64,000 bases of DNA from an uncultured Gemmatimonadota bacterium (GCA_902825965.1 CADEDA010000013.1:1-64000), one strand, 5' to 3'. Positions 10,035 through 19,491 are shown, numbered from the stretch's first letter. The notes: a model not told the origin generated them from the sequence alone. Numbers and translations are program-made.

Positions 10035-11047
10035 CCGCGCCCGGACAGCGAGGCATCCCGCGACCCGTCGCGCGAGCCTTCGCGCGTCGCACGGCGGAAG
10101 CTGCGGCGGTACAGCATCGGCGAGGTGCCGAGCGCCCGCCGGAAATGCTGGCGCAGCGCGACCGCACTGCCGAATCCGGCGCGTGCGGCGATGCGTTCGA
10201 CGGGCAGCGCCGTGGTCTCCAGGGCCTGCTGCGCGGCGAGTAGGCGATGCCGCAGCAACCATTGGAGCGGCGTGGTCCCGCACTCCGCCGCGAAGCGCCG
10301 CGCGAAGCTGCGCACCGGCATGCGCGCATGCGCCGCCAGGCGCGCCACCGAAAGGGGCTCGTGCAAGCGCCGCAGGGCCCACTCCCGTGTCGCCTCCAGG
10401 GAGTCCCCGTCCGCCGCGCGCACGGGCTCCACGATGAACTGCGCCTGCCCGCCGCTGCGATGCGCGGGCACGACGAGCCGTCGTGCGACGGCGTTGGCGA
10501 GCGCCGCGCCATGGTCACGGCGCACGACGTGGAGGCACAGGTCGATGCCCGACGCGATGCCCGCCGAGGTGAGGACCGATCCCTCGTCGACGTAGAGCAC
10601 GTCGGGATCGACGGTCACGCGCGGGAAACGCTGGCGCATCGCGGGGGCGTCGATCCAGTGCGTGGTCGCGCGGCGGCCGTCGAGCAGCCCGGCGGCGGCG
10701 AGCACGAAGCTGCCGGTACAGATGCTGAGCACGCGTGCACCGCGCGCGTGCGCGCGCTGCAGCGCCCGCAGCACCGCCGGCGCGATGGGCCGGTCGAGAT
10801 CGTCGATGCCCGGCACCACCACCGTGTCGGCGCGGCGGAGGGCCTCGAGCCCGTGCGCGACCGTGATCCGGAAGAGCCGCGAGGACGTCTCCACGCTGCC
10901 GCGGCGCGCGCTGCAGACGACGGCGCGGTAGCGCCGGGCACCGAGGTCCGGCCTCGGGTACCCGAAGACCTGCACGGGGACCGCCAGGTCGAACGGGACC
11001 ACGGACGGCAAGGCGAGGATCGCGACGCGGTGCGGGACGGCCGGCAT
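10031..11047 (-). CDS. GlxA-type transcriptional regulator (DJ-1/PfpI plus AraC HTH)
   Basis: A 338-residue regulator with two domains. Residues 5-190 are a DJ-1/PfpI (class I glutamine amidotransferase-like) fold, with the elbow [15 protein letters not shown] near residue 110 carrying the conserved Cys. Residues 225-320 are an AraC-family double helix-turn-helix ([20 protein letters not shown], then [15 protein letters not shown]). In this family the N-terminal domain senses a small metabolite and the C-terminal domain binds DNA. The target is not evident; the nearest divergent gene is the rhodanese at 11146. Its 3' end overlaps the HerA-like gene by 4 bp. Confidence 0.88.
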   Translation of the reverse strand: MPAVPHRVAILALPSVVPFDLAVPVQVFGYPRPDLGARRYRAVVCSARRGSVETSSRLFRITVAHGLEALRRADTVVVPGIDDLDRPIAPAVLRALQRAHARGARVLSICTGSFVLAAAGLLDGRRATTHWIDAPAMRQRFPRVTVDPDVLYVDEGSVLTSAGIASGIDLCLHVVRRDHGAALANAVARRLVVPAHRSGGQAQFIVEPVRAADGDSLEATREWALRRLHEPLSVARLAAHARMPVRSFARRFAAECGTTPLQWLLRHRLLAAQQALETTALPVERIAARAGFGSAVALRQHFRRALGTSPMLYRRSFRRATREGSRDGSRDASLSGRG

Positions 11048-11145
11048 GGCCGGAATCTATCGCTACGCCGCTTTTCGGCCACTCGCGCCGTTCACGCCGC
11101 CGCCGTATCGTGGAGGAGCATCCGCCACCCCTTCCGGAGCCCTCC

Positions 11146-12066
11146 GTGACCGCCGTGTGCCCCACCTCGCCGTCCCTCCGCCGCCTTGCGCGGTGCTGCG
11201 TCCTCGCCGTCCTCGTGTTGGTCACGGGCCCCGGCCGGCTGCTCACCCAAGGCCCCACGGCCCCGCTCGTCGTGACCAGCGAGTGGCTCGCCGAGCACCT
11301 GAACGATCCCGCCGTCGTGGTGATCCACGTCGGCGATGCCGACGACTACGCGGCCGGGCACATCCCCGGCGCACGCATGCTGCCGTACAACCGCTTCTCG
11401 GTGCGGCGCGGCACGGTCACGACCGAGCTGCCGGGCGTCGACTCGCTGCGCACGCTGTTCGAGGCACTCGGCATCTCCGATGCGAGCCACGTGGTCGCCT
11501 ACGCCGAACACGGGCCCATGGCGACCCGCCTGCTGTTCACGCTCGCGTACCTCGGCCACCCGCGCTACTCGCTGCTCGACGGCGGCCTGGTGAAGTGGCG
11601 CGCGGAGCGGCGGAGCGTGAGCACGGCTGCCCCGGTGATCACGCCGGGCAAGCTCTCGCCGCGGACGCCGCGCGAGGTCGTCGCGGACGCCGACTGGGTG
11701 CAGGCACGCCTCGGCCAGCCCGGACTCTCGTTGATCGACACGCGGACGACCGGGGAATACAACGGCACCGGCAACCGCAGCGGCATGCCGAGCGCGGGGC
11801 ATCTCGCGGGGGCGCAGCAGCTGGAGTGGGAGACGCTCTTCGCCGACAGCGCGGTGACGCTGAAGCCGCGTGCCGAGCTGGAGCGGATGTACGCCGAGCG
11901 CGTGCGGCCGGGGGACCGCGTGGTCACCTACTGCTGGATCGGCTACCGCGGGAGCGCGACGTGGTTCGTCGCGCACTACCTGGGCTATGACGCGCGTCTC
12001 TACGACGGGTCGTATCAGGACTGGCAGCAGCGCGCACTGCCCACGCGGCCCGGCGCGACGCCCTGA
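11146..12066 (+). CDS. Exported two-domain rhodanese (sulfurtransferase)
   Basis: About 306 residues, with an N-terminal hydrophobic export signal followed by two rhodanese domains. The first (starting near LVVTSEWLAEHLNDP) lacks a catalytic Cys; the second has the active-site loop TYCWIGYRGSAT with the nucleophilic Cys, as in thiosulfate and 3-mercaptopyruvate sulfurtransferases. The expected reaction is transfer of sulfane sulfur from thiosulfate or mercaptopyruvate to an acceptor outside the cytoplasm. The GTG at 11146 was preferred because a GGAG lies about 9 bp upstream; a GTG at 11110 would add 12 residues. Confidence 0.85.
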   Translation: MTAVCPTSPSLRRLARCCVLAVLVLVTGPGRLLTQGPTAPLVVTSEWLAEHLNDPAVVVIHVGDADDYAAGHIPGARMLPYNRFSVRRGTVTTELPGVDSLRTLFEALGISDASHVVAYAEHGPMATRLLFTLAYLGHPRYSLLDGGLVKWRAERRSVSTAAPVITPGKLSPRTPREVVADADWVQARLGQPGLSLIDTRTTGEYNGTGNRSGMPSAGHLAGAQQLEWETLFADSAVTLKPRAELERMYAERVRPGDRVVTYCWIGYRGSATWFVAHYLGYDARLYDGSYQDWQQRALPTRPGATP

Positions 12067-12115
12067 CGATCCTGAGGGCGGACGTCGCGACTCGGGGGCG
12101 CGGACCGCGCCGGCA

Positions 12116-12598
12116 TCACTCGATGCCGGCGCGCAGTCGGGCGAGCAACTCGAGGAACTGCAGTTGATCGCGCTCGTCGGGCAGGCCGGAACTGATGCGC
12201 TGCTCGAACGCCGGGATGAGATGGTCCATCTTGGTGACCAGCGCCGTCCCGAGCGGCGTGATCTGCACGCGCACCGTGCGCCGATCGCGTCCCGTGCGGT
12301 CACGCCGCACGAGCTTGGCTCTCTCGAGCTTGTCGATCAGTCGCGTGATGCCGGGCGCTTCTTCCACCAGGCGATCACGGACTGCGAGCGTCGGGAGGCC
12401 GTCCTCTCCAGCGCCGCGCAGGATGCGCAGCACGTTGTACTGCGCGAGCGAGATGCCGAAGGGGTCCACCAACTGCCCCAGCGAACGGCGGATCACTGAC
12501 GCCGTTCGCATCAGCGCGACCACGGCTTCTTCCGCCGTGCTGTGGAACGGTCGCGTCTGCTGGATCTCCTCGCGCACTGAGCGGGGGTCGTGAATCAT
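12116..12598 (-). CDS. MarR-family transcriptional regulator
   Basis: A 160-residue winged-helix protein. The MarR core is clear: ISLAQYNVLRILRGAG, LAVRDRLVEEAPGITRLIDKLERAKLVRRDR and the wing region DRRTVRVQITPLG. It starts 9 bp after the stop of the TonB-dependent receptor on the same strand, so it is almost certainly cotranscribed with it and therefore also under the TPP riboswitch. It might control this operon or a wider set; no operator was identified. Confidence 0.88.
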   Translation of the reverse strand: MIHDPRSVREEIQQTRPFHSTAEEAVVALMRTASVIRRSLGQLVDPFGISLAQYNVLRILRGAGEDGLPTLAVRDRLVEEAPGITRLIDKLERAKLVRRDRTGRDRRTVRVQITPLGTALVTKMDHLIPAFEQRISSGLPDERDQLQFLELLARLRAGIE

Positions 12599-12607
12599 GG
12601 ACAGAAG

Positions 12608-14662
12608 TTAGAAGGTGAATACCGCCGTCGCGAGTAGTGAACGCGATGCCAACGGGAAAAAGTATCGCGTGCTCCCGTCGGTGTATCCGCTCGCATACGC
12701 CGTCGCATCGAAGACATTCTGCACTTGGATGCGGAATACGTGCCGCGCGATCTCGACGTTCGCACCGGCGTCAACGATCGTGAACGCCGGTGTTGTCAAC
12801 GCCGCGTTGCCATCGTTCGCGAGGAACGAGCGCCCCACGTGTCGAGAACTGAACACTGCCTCGATGGTTGACAGCACGCGCCATCGCGCCGAGAGGTTCG
12901 CGAGGAGAGCAGGCGACAACAGTGGCGGCACATCACGATAGGTTATGCCGCTCGCGTCATCACGGTACTCGGCGATCCGCGCGCGCATCCACATCGCATT
13001 CGCATCCAAGTCGAGCGACGGCAGGACCTTCCAGGTGCCCTCGAGCTCCACTCCCACGCGGGACGAGCGTGGCACATTGCGACGCAATTGGCTGCCGGTG
13101 ATGCTCAGTTGCCCGATCGGCGCAATCTCATCGCGGAACCACATGCTGAACGCGTTAACCGTGAATGAGGCGTGTGTGCGACGAATTCGCAGCCCGGCCT
13201 CCAGGTCCGTGAGGCTTTCGGGCCGCACCTGATCCAGCGGCAGCACCTCCGGCGCCACGAGCGAATCGACATCGTCGGCGCCGGCGAAGAGGTCGGCACG
13301 CGCAGGCTCGCGGCCGCTCTGGCCGAGCGAGACGTAGGTGGTGAGCGTGGGTCGCGCGCGCCATGAGAGCGCGACGCGGGGATTCACGAACATCCAGTCG
13401 ACCCGCGGCGTGCCGATGTCCTGTCCGGGCGTGGGCCGATACCGGAACGCGGCGCGGCGCAGTTGCAGGTCGGCGGACCAGTCGAGCGCGCCACGCGTCA
13501 GCGTCGCCTTCGCGAAGGCGCTCTGCTCCTGCTTGAAGCCGGTGTTGTCGTAGACCTTGGTGGCGAGGTCGGGGCGGATCTTGAGGAAGTGGTCGCGGTG
13601 ATAGTCGCTGACGTGGGCGCCGGTGGCGATCTCGAGCGCAGGGCCGCGCCAGGTGAACGCGCTGATCAGCCCGTGCCACTCGTGGTCGAGGTTGAAGTTC
13701 CAGAGGTCCGGCCCGACGAACACGTCGTAGTTGCCGCCGGCGGCGTTGCGGTACGCCGTGGTGGTCCAGCTCGCCTGCCTGCCCACGGCGCGCGTGTACT
13801 GCACGTTCACCATCGACTGGTGGAAGTCATCCCGCTCCTCGGGCGACATCGGGTTGCTGCGCGGATCGACGGCGAGGTCGGCCTCGCTGGGGGCGTAGTA
13901 GGCCAGTTGCATCTTCGAGCGGCCGGCGAAGGCCGTGAGCTTGACCGCATCGCTCGCCCCGAACCAGCCCGCACTCATGAAGCCGCTCCGCGCATCGTTC
14001 CCCGAGTGCGCGCGGTAGCCGTCGGTCTCCTGTCCCGACAGGCGACCATAGGCCGCGAAGCCCCGCGCGAGTCCGCTCGCACCCTCGAGGCTCACCCGTC
14101 GCGTGCCCCAGGAGCCCGACGTGAGTTGCGCTTCCGCGAACCGCGGCGTGGTCGCCAGCGAGACGGATTCGAAGTTGAGCGAGCCCGCGAAGGCGGCCGT
14201 GCCGAAGGCGCTGGCGCCCACGCCACGCTGCACCTGCACCGACTGCATGGAGTTCATGAAGTCGGGCACGTTGGAGAAGTAGAGGACCTGGTCCTCGGGA
14301 TCGTTGAGCGGCACGCCATCGACGGAGATCGCGAGGCGCGTCTGGTCGACCCCGCGAAGCCGGAGGGAGCTGTAGCCGCTGAACGCGCCGGCGTCGGTCG
14401 CGGCGGTGATGCCGGTCGCCCCGAGCAGCGCGAGCGGCGCGTCCTGCCCCGCGTAGCGGCGCTCGATGGTCGCGCGGTCGAGCACGGTGCGCGAGGTGGG
14501 CGATGAGGCGCCGGCGCGTGTCGCGCGGATGACGACGGTCTCGAGCGTATCGCGACGGGCTTGCGCAGCGGCGCTGTCGCGGGCGGCCGGAGGTGGGGGG
14601 CCCTGCGCCGCGAGCATGGACGGCACGAACAGGACGGCGACGAACAACAAGCGGTGTGACAT
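12608..14662 (-). CDS. TonB-dependent outer-membrane receptor, probable thiamine transporter
   Basis: A 684-residue receptor. A signal peptide (MSHRLLFVAVLFVPSMLAAQ) precedes the plug domain (LETVVIRATRAG, then the GASAFGTAAFAGSLNF region) and a 22-strand-type barrel ending in an aromatic residue (LLATAVFTF), the signature for outer-membrane insertion. The start at 14662 was chosen because the in-frame extension to 14830 lies inside a riboswitch. A TPP riboswitch with a terminator-like hairpin precedes the gene, so expression should fall when thiamine pyrophosphate is plentiful; this makes thiamine or a precursor the likely substrate. The MarR gene follows after 9 bp. Confidence 0.85.
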   Translation of the reverse strand: MSHRLLFVAVLFVPSMLAAQGPPPPAARDSAAAQARRDTLETVVIRATRAGASSPTSRTVLDRATIERRYAGQDAPLALLGATGITAATDAGAFSGYSSLRLRGVDQTRLAISVDGVPLNDPEDQVLYFSNVPDFMNSMQSVQVQRGVGASAFGTAAFAGSLNFESVSLATTPRFAEAQLTSGSWGTRRVSLEGASGLARGFAAYGRLSGQETDGYRAHSGNDARSGFMSAGWFGASDAVKLTAFAGRSKMQLAYYAPSEADLAVDPRSNPMSPEERDDFHQSMVNVQYTRAVGRQASWTTTAYRNAAGGNYDVFVGPDLWNFNLDHEWHGLISAFTWRGPALEIATGAHVSDYHRDHFLKIRPDLATKVYDNTGFKQEQSAFAKATLTRGALDWSADLQLRRAAFRYRPTPGQDIGTPRVDWMFVNPRVALSWRARPTLTTYVSLGQSGREPARADLFAGADDVDSLVAPEVLPLDQVRPESLTDLEAGLRIRRTHASFTVNAFSMWFRDEIAPIGQLSITGSQLRRNVPRSSRVGVELEGTWKVLPSLDLDANAMWMRARIAEYRDDASGITYRDVPPLLSPALLANLSARWRVLSTIEAVFSSRHVGRSFLANDGNAALTTPAFTIVDAGANVEIARHVFRIQVQNVFDATAYASGYTDGSTRYFFPLASRSLLATAVFTF

Positions 14663-14734
14663 GACCGGATACCTCAAGCTGAAGGATTCCGGAGTGACGG
14701 ATCCCCGTCGGGTACCGCGGCCTCGAACACAACA

Positions 14735-14767
14735 GGCCACGGCACCCGACGAGCGGGTGCCATGGCC
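14735..14767 (-). terminator. Terminator-like hairpin of the TPP riboswitch expression platform
   Basis: Two 14-nt arms (GGCCATGGCACCCG on the sense strand) pair with one G-U around a 5-nt loop, followed on the minus strand by the T-rich TGTTGTGTTC. It sits between the riboswitch aptamer and the receptor start, where a transcription-attenuation platform would be expected. No competing anti-terminator was worked out. Confidence 0.6.
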
Positions 14768-14789
14768 CGGGGAGGCGCGCATGACACTC

Positions 14790-14872
14790 GCCGCACTCCC
14801 TACGCCGGTGTTGACCGGGTCAGGTTCCAAGAGACTGTCTCAACCCCGCATTCGCGGAGTACCCCTGGCGGC
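14790..14872 (-). promoter_or_regulatory. TPP (thi-box) riboswitch
   Basis: On the minus strand this region carries the conserved TPP aptamer elements in order: GGGGTACTCC at the 5' end, a TTGAGA (the CTGAGA element) at 14843-14838, GGAACCTGA with ACCTGA at 14825-14820, the CCGG-TCAACA-CCGG helix, and CGTAGGGA at 14804-14797. The 3' part is a near-perfect match to the thi-box. It lies about 130 nt upstream of the TonB-dependent receptor. The divergent M28 peptidase starts 94 bp to the right, so the promoter must lie in that gap. This feature and the hairpin account for most of the 303-bp gap between the two genes. Confidence 0.92.
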
Positions 14873-14965
14873 TGTGCAGAATGCATAGTGGTGGCACCGG
14901 CGCCGCGCCAGAGGGTGCCGCAGCCACCCGGCGGGTGCGGAGCGGGCCAGCGGGCCCTAGCTTCG

Positions 14966-16717
14966 ATGGATATGCGCCTCCTTCCTTCGCTCGCACTCGC
15001 TGCGCTCGTCGGTGCAGCGCCCCTCGCGGAGGCCCAGACGACGGGCCCCGGCCTCCGCCACCATGCGTTGGTGGCCCCGCGCTTCTCCGGCGACAGCGCC
15101 TTCCGCACGGTCGCGTACCTCGACCAGTTCGTCCGCTGGCCGGGCAACCGCGGTTTCGACGCCTCCATCGCCCACATCGTGGAGCGGCTGGTGGCCGCGG
15201 GGTACGTCGAGGAGTCCCGCGCGACACCCGGCGACGCACTCGTGTACCGGGTCGAGCGCTATCCCATGGCGACGCCGGCGTGGGAGCCACTCGATGCGAC
15301 GCTCGCGTTGGACGGCGACGCGGCGCCCGTGCTCCGGTTCGCGACCAACCGCAACATGCTCGCGACCAATTCGTTCGCGACCGCAGCGGGCGGCGTGCAC
15401 GCGGCGATCGTCGATGCCGGCAAGGGCACGCCCGCCGAGCTCGACGCCGTGGACGTGAAGGGCAAGATCGTCTTCGCCGAGGTCTCGGTGGGGCGCCTCT
15501 TCACGGAGGCGGTGGTGCGTCGGGGCGCGGCCGGTGTGCTCGGCTATGCCCTGCCCGCCTACCTCAAGCCCGAGAAGCACCAGCGTTCCATCCAGTTCGG
15601 CGGGATCCCGCGGGACACGACCGCCCGGAGCTGGGGCATCGCGCTGTCGTACGCCGCACGCGAACGCGTGAAGGCGGCGCTCGCCGCCGCCAAGGCCAGT
15701 GGCCGCCCGCTCATGGCGCGGGTGCAGACCGACGTGCGCTGGACGCCGAACGCCGTGGAGCAGGCGGTGGTGGCGGAGGTGCGCGGCGCCACGCACGCGG
15801 CCGAGCGCTTCGTGTTCAGCGCGCACGTGCAGGAACCGGGCGCCAACGACAACGCCTCGGGGGTGGGCGCGCAGGTGGAGATGGCCCGCGTTGCGGCGCA
15901 GCTCGTGCGTGAGCAGCGCGCGCGCCCGGCCCGCACCATCACGTTCCTCTGGGGCCTCGAGATCCGGTCCACCGACCGCTACATCAAGCAGGACTCCGTG
16001 CGCGCGCGCGACATCAAGTGGGGACTCTCGCTCGACATGGTCGGCGAGGACACCCGGAAGACCGGCGGCACCTTCCTCATCGAGAAGATGCCGGACCCCT
16101 CGGCCATCTGGACGCGCGGCGACGAGAAACACTCCGAGTGGGGCGGCAGCCCGATCGAGAAGTCCGCGCTCATGCCGCACTACTTCAATGACGTGGTGCT
16201 GCAGCGCGCCCTCGAGCAAGCGGCCACCAACGGCTGGGTGGTGCGCACCAATCCGTTCGAGGGCGGCAGCGACCACACGCCGTTCCTGAGCGCCAAGAAG
16301 CCCGGCCTGCTGCTGTGGCACTTCACGGACGAGTTCTACCACACCGACGGCGACCGCCTTGAGATGGTCTCGGCGGACGAGCTTCGCAACGTCGGCATCA
16401 CGGCGCTGGTGACGGCCCTGACGCTCACGAGCGCCAGCGGCGCGGACACGCGCGCATTGATCGCCGAGGTCGCGCGGGCGGCGGTCGCGCGGCTCGACGT
16501 GGAGGCGAAGCTCAGCCAGGCCGCGGTGGCCAAGGGCGGCGCAAAGGCCACCGAGCTCGACATCCTGGAGACCTGGAGCGACTACTATGTCCGGTCACTC
16601 GCCGCGTTCGAGGATCTCGAGGTCGGCGGGACGACTGCGGCGACGCGCGCGGCCATCACCGCCGCGCAGGAGCAAGTGCGCGCGGCGCAGCAGCGGGTGA
16701 CCGCGGCGTTCCGGTGA
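14966..16717 (+). CDS. Secreted M28-family zinc aminopeptidase
   Basis: A 583-residue exported peptidase. After a signal peptide ending LAEAQ comes a PA-like insert (residues 130-200, with VKGKIVFAEV and RRGAAGVLGY) and the M28 metallopeptidase core. Zinc ligands and catalytic residues are in order: SAHVQEPGANDNASG (His and Asp) near residue 285, LEIRSTD (Glu) near 330, DMVGED (Asp) near 358 and GGSDHTPF (His) near 436. The usual EE pair is replaced by LEIRST, so one of the acidic positions is unusual. The ATG at 14966 (or 14972) starts the signal peptide. Divergent from the riboswitch-controlled receptor. Confidence 0.85.
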   Translation: MDMRLLPSLALAALVGAAPLAEAQTTGPGLRHHALVAPRFSGDSAFRTVAYLDQFVRWPGNRGFDASIAHIVERLVAAGYVEESRATPGDALVYRVERYPMATPAWEPLDATLALDGDAAPVLRFATNRNMLATNSFATAAGGVHAAIVDAGKGTPAELDAVDVKGKIVFAEVSVGRLFTEAVVRRGAAGVLGYALPAYLKPEKHQRSIQFGGIPRDTTARSWGIALSYAARERVKAALAAAKASGRPLMARVQTDVRWTPNAVEQAVVAEVRGATHAAERFVFSAHVQEPGANDNASGVGAQVEMARVAAQLVREQRARPARTITFLWGLEIRSTDRYIKQDSVRARDIKWGLSLDMVGEDTRKTGGTFLIEKMPDPSAIWTRGDEKHSEWGGSPIEKSALMPHYFNDVVLQRALEQAATNGWVVRTNPFEGGSDHTPFLSAKKPGLLLWHFTDEFYHTDGDRLEMVSADELRNVGITALVTALTLTSASGADTRALIAEVARAAVARLDVEAKLSQAAVAKGGAKATELDILETWSDYYVRSLAAFEDLEVGGTTAATRAAITAAQEQVRAAQQRVTAAFR

Positions 16718-16760
16718 CGCGGTCCCGCCTGCAGCTTTCCCCCGACCCTTCCCTGTCCCG

Positions 16761-17309
16761 ATGACGACCTTCTTCCTCACGATGCTGGTGCTGGGCGTGC
16801 TCGTGCTCACGCTGCAGCTGGTGCTGGGCCTCGTCGGCGTCGACGGTGACGACCTCATCGAAGACGGCGACGGTGGCTCCGACGGACTGGACCTCTTCAC
16901 GGTGCGGGCGCTCTCGGCGGCCGCGGCGGCGTTCGGCCTCGTGGGCTTGGTCGGCAGCCGGGCCGGCCTCCCGGCGTTCTTCTCGCTGCCCGTGGCCCTG
17001 GTCGCCGGTGTCGTCTCGGCCGTCGCCGTCGCGGCCACCCTGCGCGCGATGAAGCGCCTCGAGACCGACAAGTCCTTCGACATCGCGATGACGGTCGGCC
17101 TTCCGGCCAAGGTGTACCTGAGCATCCCCGGCGCGCGCAGCGGCGAGGGCAAGGTGCATCTCACCGCGCATGAGCGCTTCATGGAACTCAACGCCGTGAC
17201 CACCGAGGGCGCGATCCCCTCGGGCGAACTGGTCACGGTGGTCGACACGCTCTCGTCCGATACCGTCGTCGTCAGTCGTACGTCTCCCCTCCTCGAGGAA
17301 CCGCAATGA
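16761..17309 (+). CDS. NfeD/YuaF-like membrane protein, flotillin partner
   Basis: A 182-residue protein with an N-terminal helix, an acidic loop (GVDGDDLIEDGDGGSDG), two more hydrophobic helices and a C-terminal soluble beta-rich domain (residues 110-175) consistent with the OB fold of NfeD/YuaF proteins. NfeD proteins sit next to SPFH/flotillin genes and act with them in membrane microdomains. Here it overlaps the flotillin gene by 4 bp (ATGA), which supports the assignment. Confidence 0.8.
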   Translation: MTTFFLTMLVLGVLVLTLQLVLGLVGVDGDDLIEDGDGGSDGLDLFTVRALSAAAAAFGLVGLVGSRAGLPAFFSLPVALVAGVVSAVAVAATLRAMKRLETDKSFDIAMTVGLPAKVYLSIPGARSGEGKVHLTAHERFMELNAVTTEGAIPSGELVTVVDTLSSDTVVVSRTSPLLEEPQ

Positions 17310-19066
17310 TGCACGGCCGCGTCCTGTTCCAGCTCGACAGCTCGATCCTGGACAACATCCCGTTGATCAGCATCGTGGGTCCGGTCGTCGGCGCACTCGT
17401 CGTCGCGGGCATCGTCGTCCTGTTCGTCTCGCGCTACCGTCGCTGCCCGGCCAACCGCGTGCTGGTCATCTCCGGCAAGGTCGGCGGGGACGGCACCGCC
17501 AAATGCATCTCCGGCGGCGGTGCCTTCGTGTGGCCGGTGATCCAGGAATACGCCTACCTCTCGCTCGAGCCGATCCAGATCGACATCCCGCTCAAGGATG
17601 CGCTCTCGCTCGAGAACATCCGCGTCGCGGTGCCGTCCGTGTTCACGGTGGCGATCGGCACGGAGGCCGAGGTGCGGCAGAACGCTGCCGTGCGCCTCCT
17701 CGGGCTCACGCACGACCAGATCAAGCGGCAGGCGCAGGACATCATCTTCGGCCAGCTGCGGCAGGTGATCGCCTCGATGAAGATCGAGGAGATCAACCGC
17801 GACCGTGAGGGCTTCCTGCACCGGATCCAGACCTCCCTGGAGCCCGAACTCAAGAAGATCGGCCTCGTGCTGATCAACGTGAACATCACCGACCTCAAGG
17901 ACGACTCGGGCTACATCGAGGCGATCGGCAAGAAGGCGGCGGCGATGGCCGTGCAGCAGGCGCGCGGTGACGTGGCCGAGCAGGAGAAGCTCGGCGAGGT
18001 GCGCGTGGCCGAGGCCGAGCGCGAGCGCTCGGTGCAGGTGGCGAGTGCGGTCAAGTTCCGCGAGATCGGCATGCGCGAGGCCGACCGCGACAAGCTCGTG
18101 CGCATCGCCGAGGTGGACAAGGAGCAGGCGGTGGGCGAGCAGACGGCGGCGTTGCAGCGCGAGGCCTTGATCAAGGAAGCGGAACGCCTGCAGGCGGTGC
18201 GCATGGCCGAGCTCGACAAGGAACAGAAGATCGGCGAGCAGCGGGCGGCGTTCGAACGTGACGCGCAGATCAAGGACGCGGAACGCGCCCGCCGCGTGGC
18301 GGTCGCCGAGGCGGAAGCGAAGGCGATCGAGGGCGAAGCGGCGTCCCAGGCGCTGGTCGCCACCACCCGCGCGACGCTGCAGGTGCGCGAGGCCGAGGCC
18401 TACCAGTTGTCCGAGACCAAGAAGCGCGAGGCCGAGGCGGCCGTGCAGGAGGCGGGGTTCCGTGCCATGGCCCGTGCCGCCATCGCCGATGCGGAGCGCG
18501 TGGAGGCCGAACAGCGGGCGCGGCTCGAGGCCACGGCCAAGGCCGCCAAGGCGCAGACCATCGTCGAGGCGGAGGCCGACGCCGAACGCATCCGCATCGC
18601 GGCGGAGGCGGAAGCCCGCGCGATCTTCGTGAAGCTCGAAGCCGAGGCCCGCGGGCAGTACGAGATCATGTCGCGCAAGGCGGAAGCGATGAAGGAGCTG
18701 GTCTCCGCGGCCGGCGGGGCCAAGGAGGCGTTCCAGCTCATGATGGTCGAGCACCTCGACACGTTGGCCGAGACGTCGGCGAAGGCGATCTCGAACATCA
18801 AGTTCGACAAGGTCGTGGTGTGGGACTCCGGCGCGGGGGGCAAGTCGGGGGCGAGCGGGTTCCTGCAGTCGATGGCGAACACACTGCCGCCGATGATGAA
18901 CGTGCTGCGCGACATCGCCGGGGTGGAGTTGCCGGGATACGTGGGCCGCATCACGGACGAGGGCAACGCGCTGGGCGCCGCAGCGCCGGGGGCGTCGGCT
19001 GCTGCCCCGACGGTGGCGGCGGGCGCGGAGTCGGACACCGCGCCGTCCAAGCGCAGCAAGGGCTGA
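17306..19066 (+). CDS. Flotillin-family SPFH/Band 7 protein
   Basis: A 586-residue flotillin. A transmembrane helix at about residues 20-42 is followed by the SPFH/Band 7 domain (residues 45-210: CPANRVLVISGKV, ALSLENIRVAVPSVFTVAIG) and a long Ala/Glu-rich coiled coil with EAE repeats (215-450), ending in a Gly/Ala-rich tail. Flotillins oligomerise at the cytoplasmic membrane and organise lipid microdomains. Translation is probably coupled to the NfeD-like gene upstream (4-bp overlap); a small membrane protein gene follows within 3 bp. Confidence 0.92.
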   Translation: MMHGRVLFQLDSSILDNIPLISIVGPVVGALVVAGIVVLFVSRYRRCPANRVLVISGKVGGDGTAKCISGGGAFVWPVIQEYAYLSLEPIQIDIPLKDALSLENIRVAVPSVFTVAIGTEAEVRQNAAVRLLGLTHDQIKRQAQDIIFGQLRQVIASMKIEEINRDREGFLHRIQTSLEPELKKIGLVLINVNITDLKDDSGYIEAIGKKAAAMAVQQARGDVAEQEKLGEVRVAEAERERSVQVASAVKFREIGMREADRDKLVRIAEVDKEQAVGEQTAALQREALIKEAERLQAVRMAELDKEQKIGEQRAAFERDAQIKDAERARRVAVAEAEAKAIEGEAASQALVATTRATLQVREAEAYQLSETKKREAEAAVQEAGFRAMARAAIADAERVEAEQRARLEATAKAAKAQTIVEAEADAERIRIAAEAEARAIFVKLEAEARGQYEIMSRKAEAMKELVSAAGGAKEAFQLMMVEHLDTLAETSAKAISNIKFDKVVVWDSGAGGKSGASGFLQSMANTLPPMMNVLRDIAGVELPGYVGRITDEGNALGAAAPGASAAAPTVAAGAESDTAPSKRSKG

Positions 19067-19068
19067 AC

Positions 19069-19491
19069 GTGAGCGCGCGCCGGGTCGTCGCCTGTGCCTC
19101 GTGGGGCATGGGCTGGGGCATCGGCGCATGGCTGCTCGGGCACCGCGCGCTCGGCGATGCGACCCTGTTCGGGTCGCTCGCCGGGCCGGCGATCGGCGTG
19201 ATCGTGGGCCGCCTCTTCCTCGACCGATTCGCGGGGGCCGGCGGCCTCGGCCGCGCTGGCTACTCGCTCGCCGCGCTGCTGGTGGCGGCGCTGCTGTTCG
19301 GCCTCATGGTCGGTCTCGGGCTGTTCCTGCTGTCCGGCGGCCGGCGCGAGTTCCTCGCGTTGGTCGCCGAGGGCATGGCCGGGGTGCTGTTCGGCACGGC
19401 GCTGTTCAGCGTCGCGCTGTGGCCCCTGACCTGGATGACCATGCGTTCTTTGACCGCGGCGGCGCCGGCGAACCCACACGCTCCGCGCTGA
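19069..19491 (+). CDS. Small membrane protein, third gene of the flotillin operon
   Basis: A 140-residue protein with about four hydrophobic helices ([19 protein letters not shown], then a glycine-rich pair, then [18 protein letters not shown]). The GTG at 19069 lies 2 bp after the flotillin stop, so it was chosen over the in-frame start at 18820, which would overlap flotillin by about 250 bp. I do not recognise the family. The context suggests an accessory to the NfeD-flotillin pair. Its last 86 bp overlap the convergent chemoreceptor gene. Confidence 0.65.
   Translation: MSARRVVACASWGMGWGIGAWLLGHRALGDATLFGSLAGPAIGVIVGRLFLDRFAGAGGLGRAGYSLAALLVAALLFGLMVGLGLFLLSGGRREFLALVAEGMAGVLFGTALFSVALWPLTWMTMRSLTAAAPANPHAPR

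Noticed and set aside
14662-14830. N-terminal extension of the TonB-dependent receptor
   Set aside because: It lies within the TPP riboswitch and its terminator hairpin, and precedes the signal peptide.
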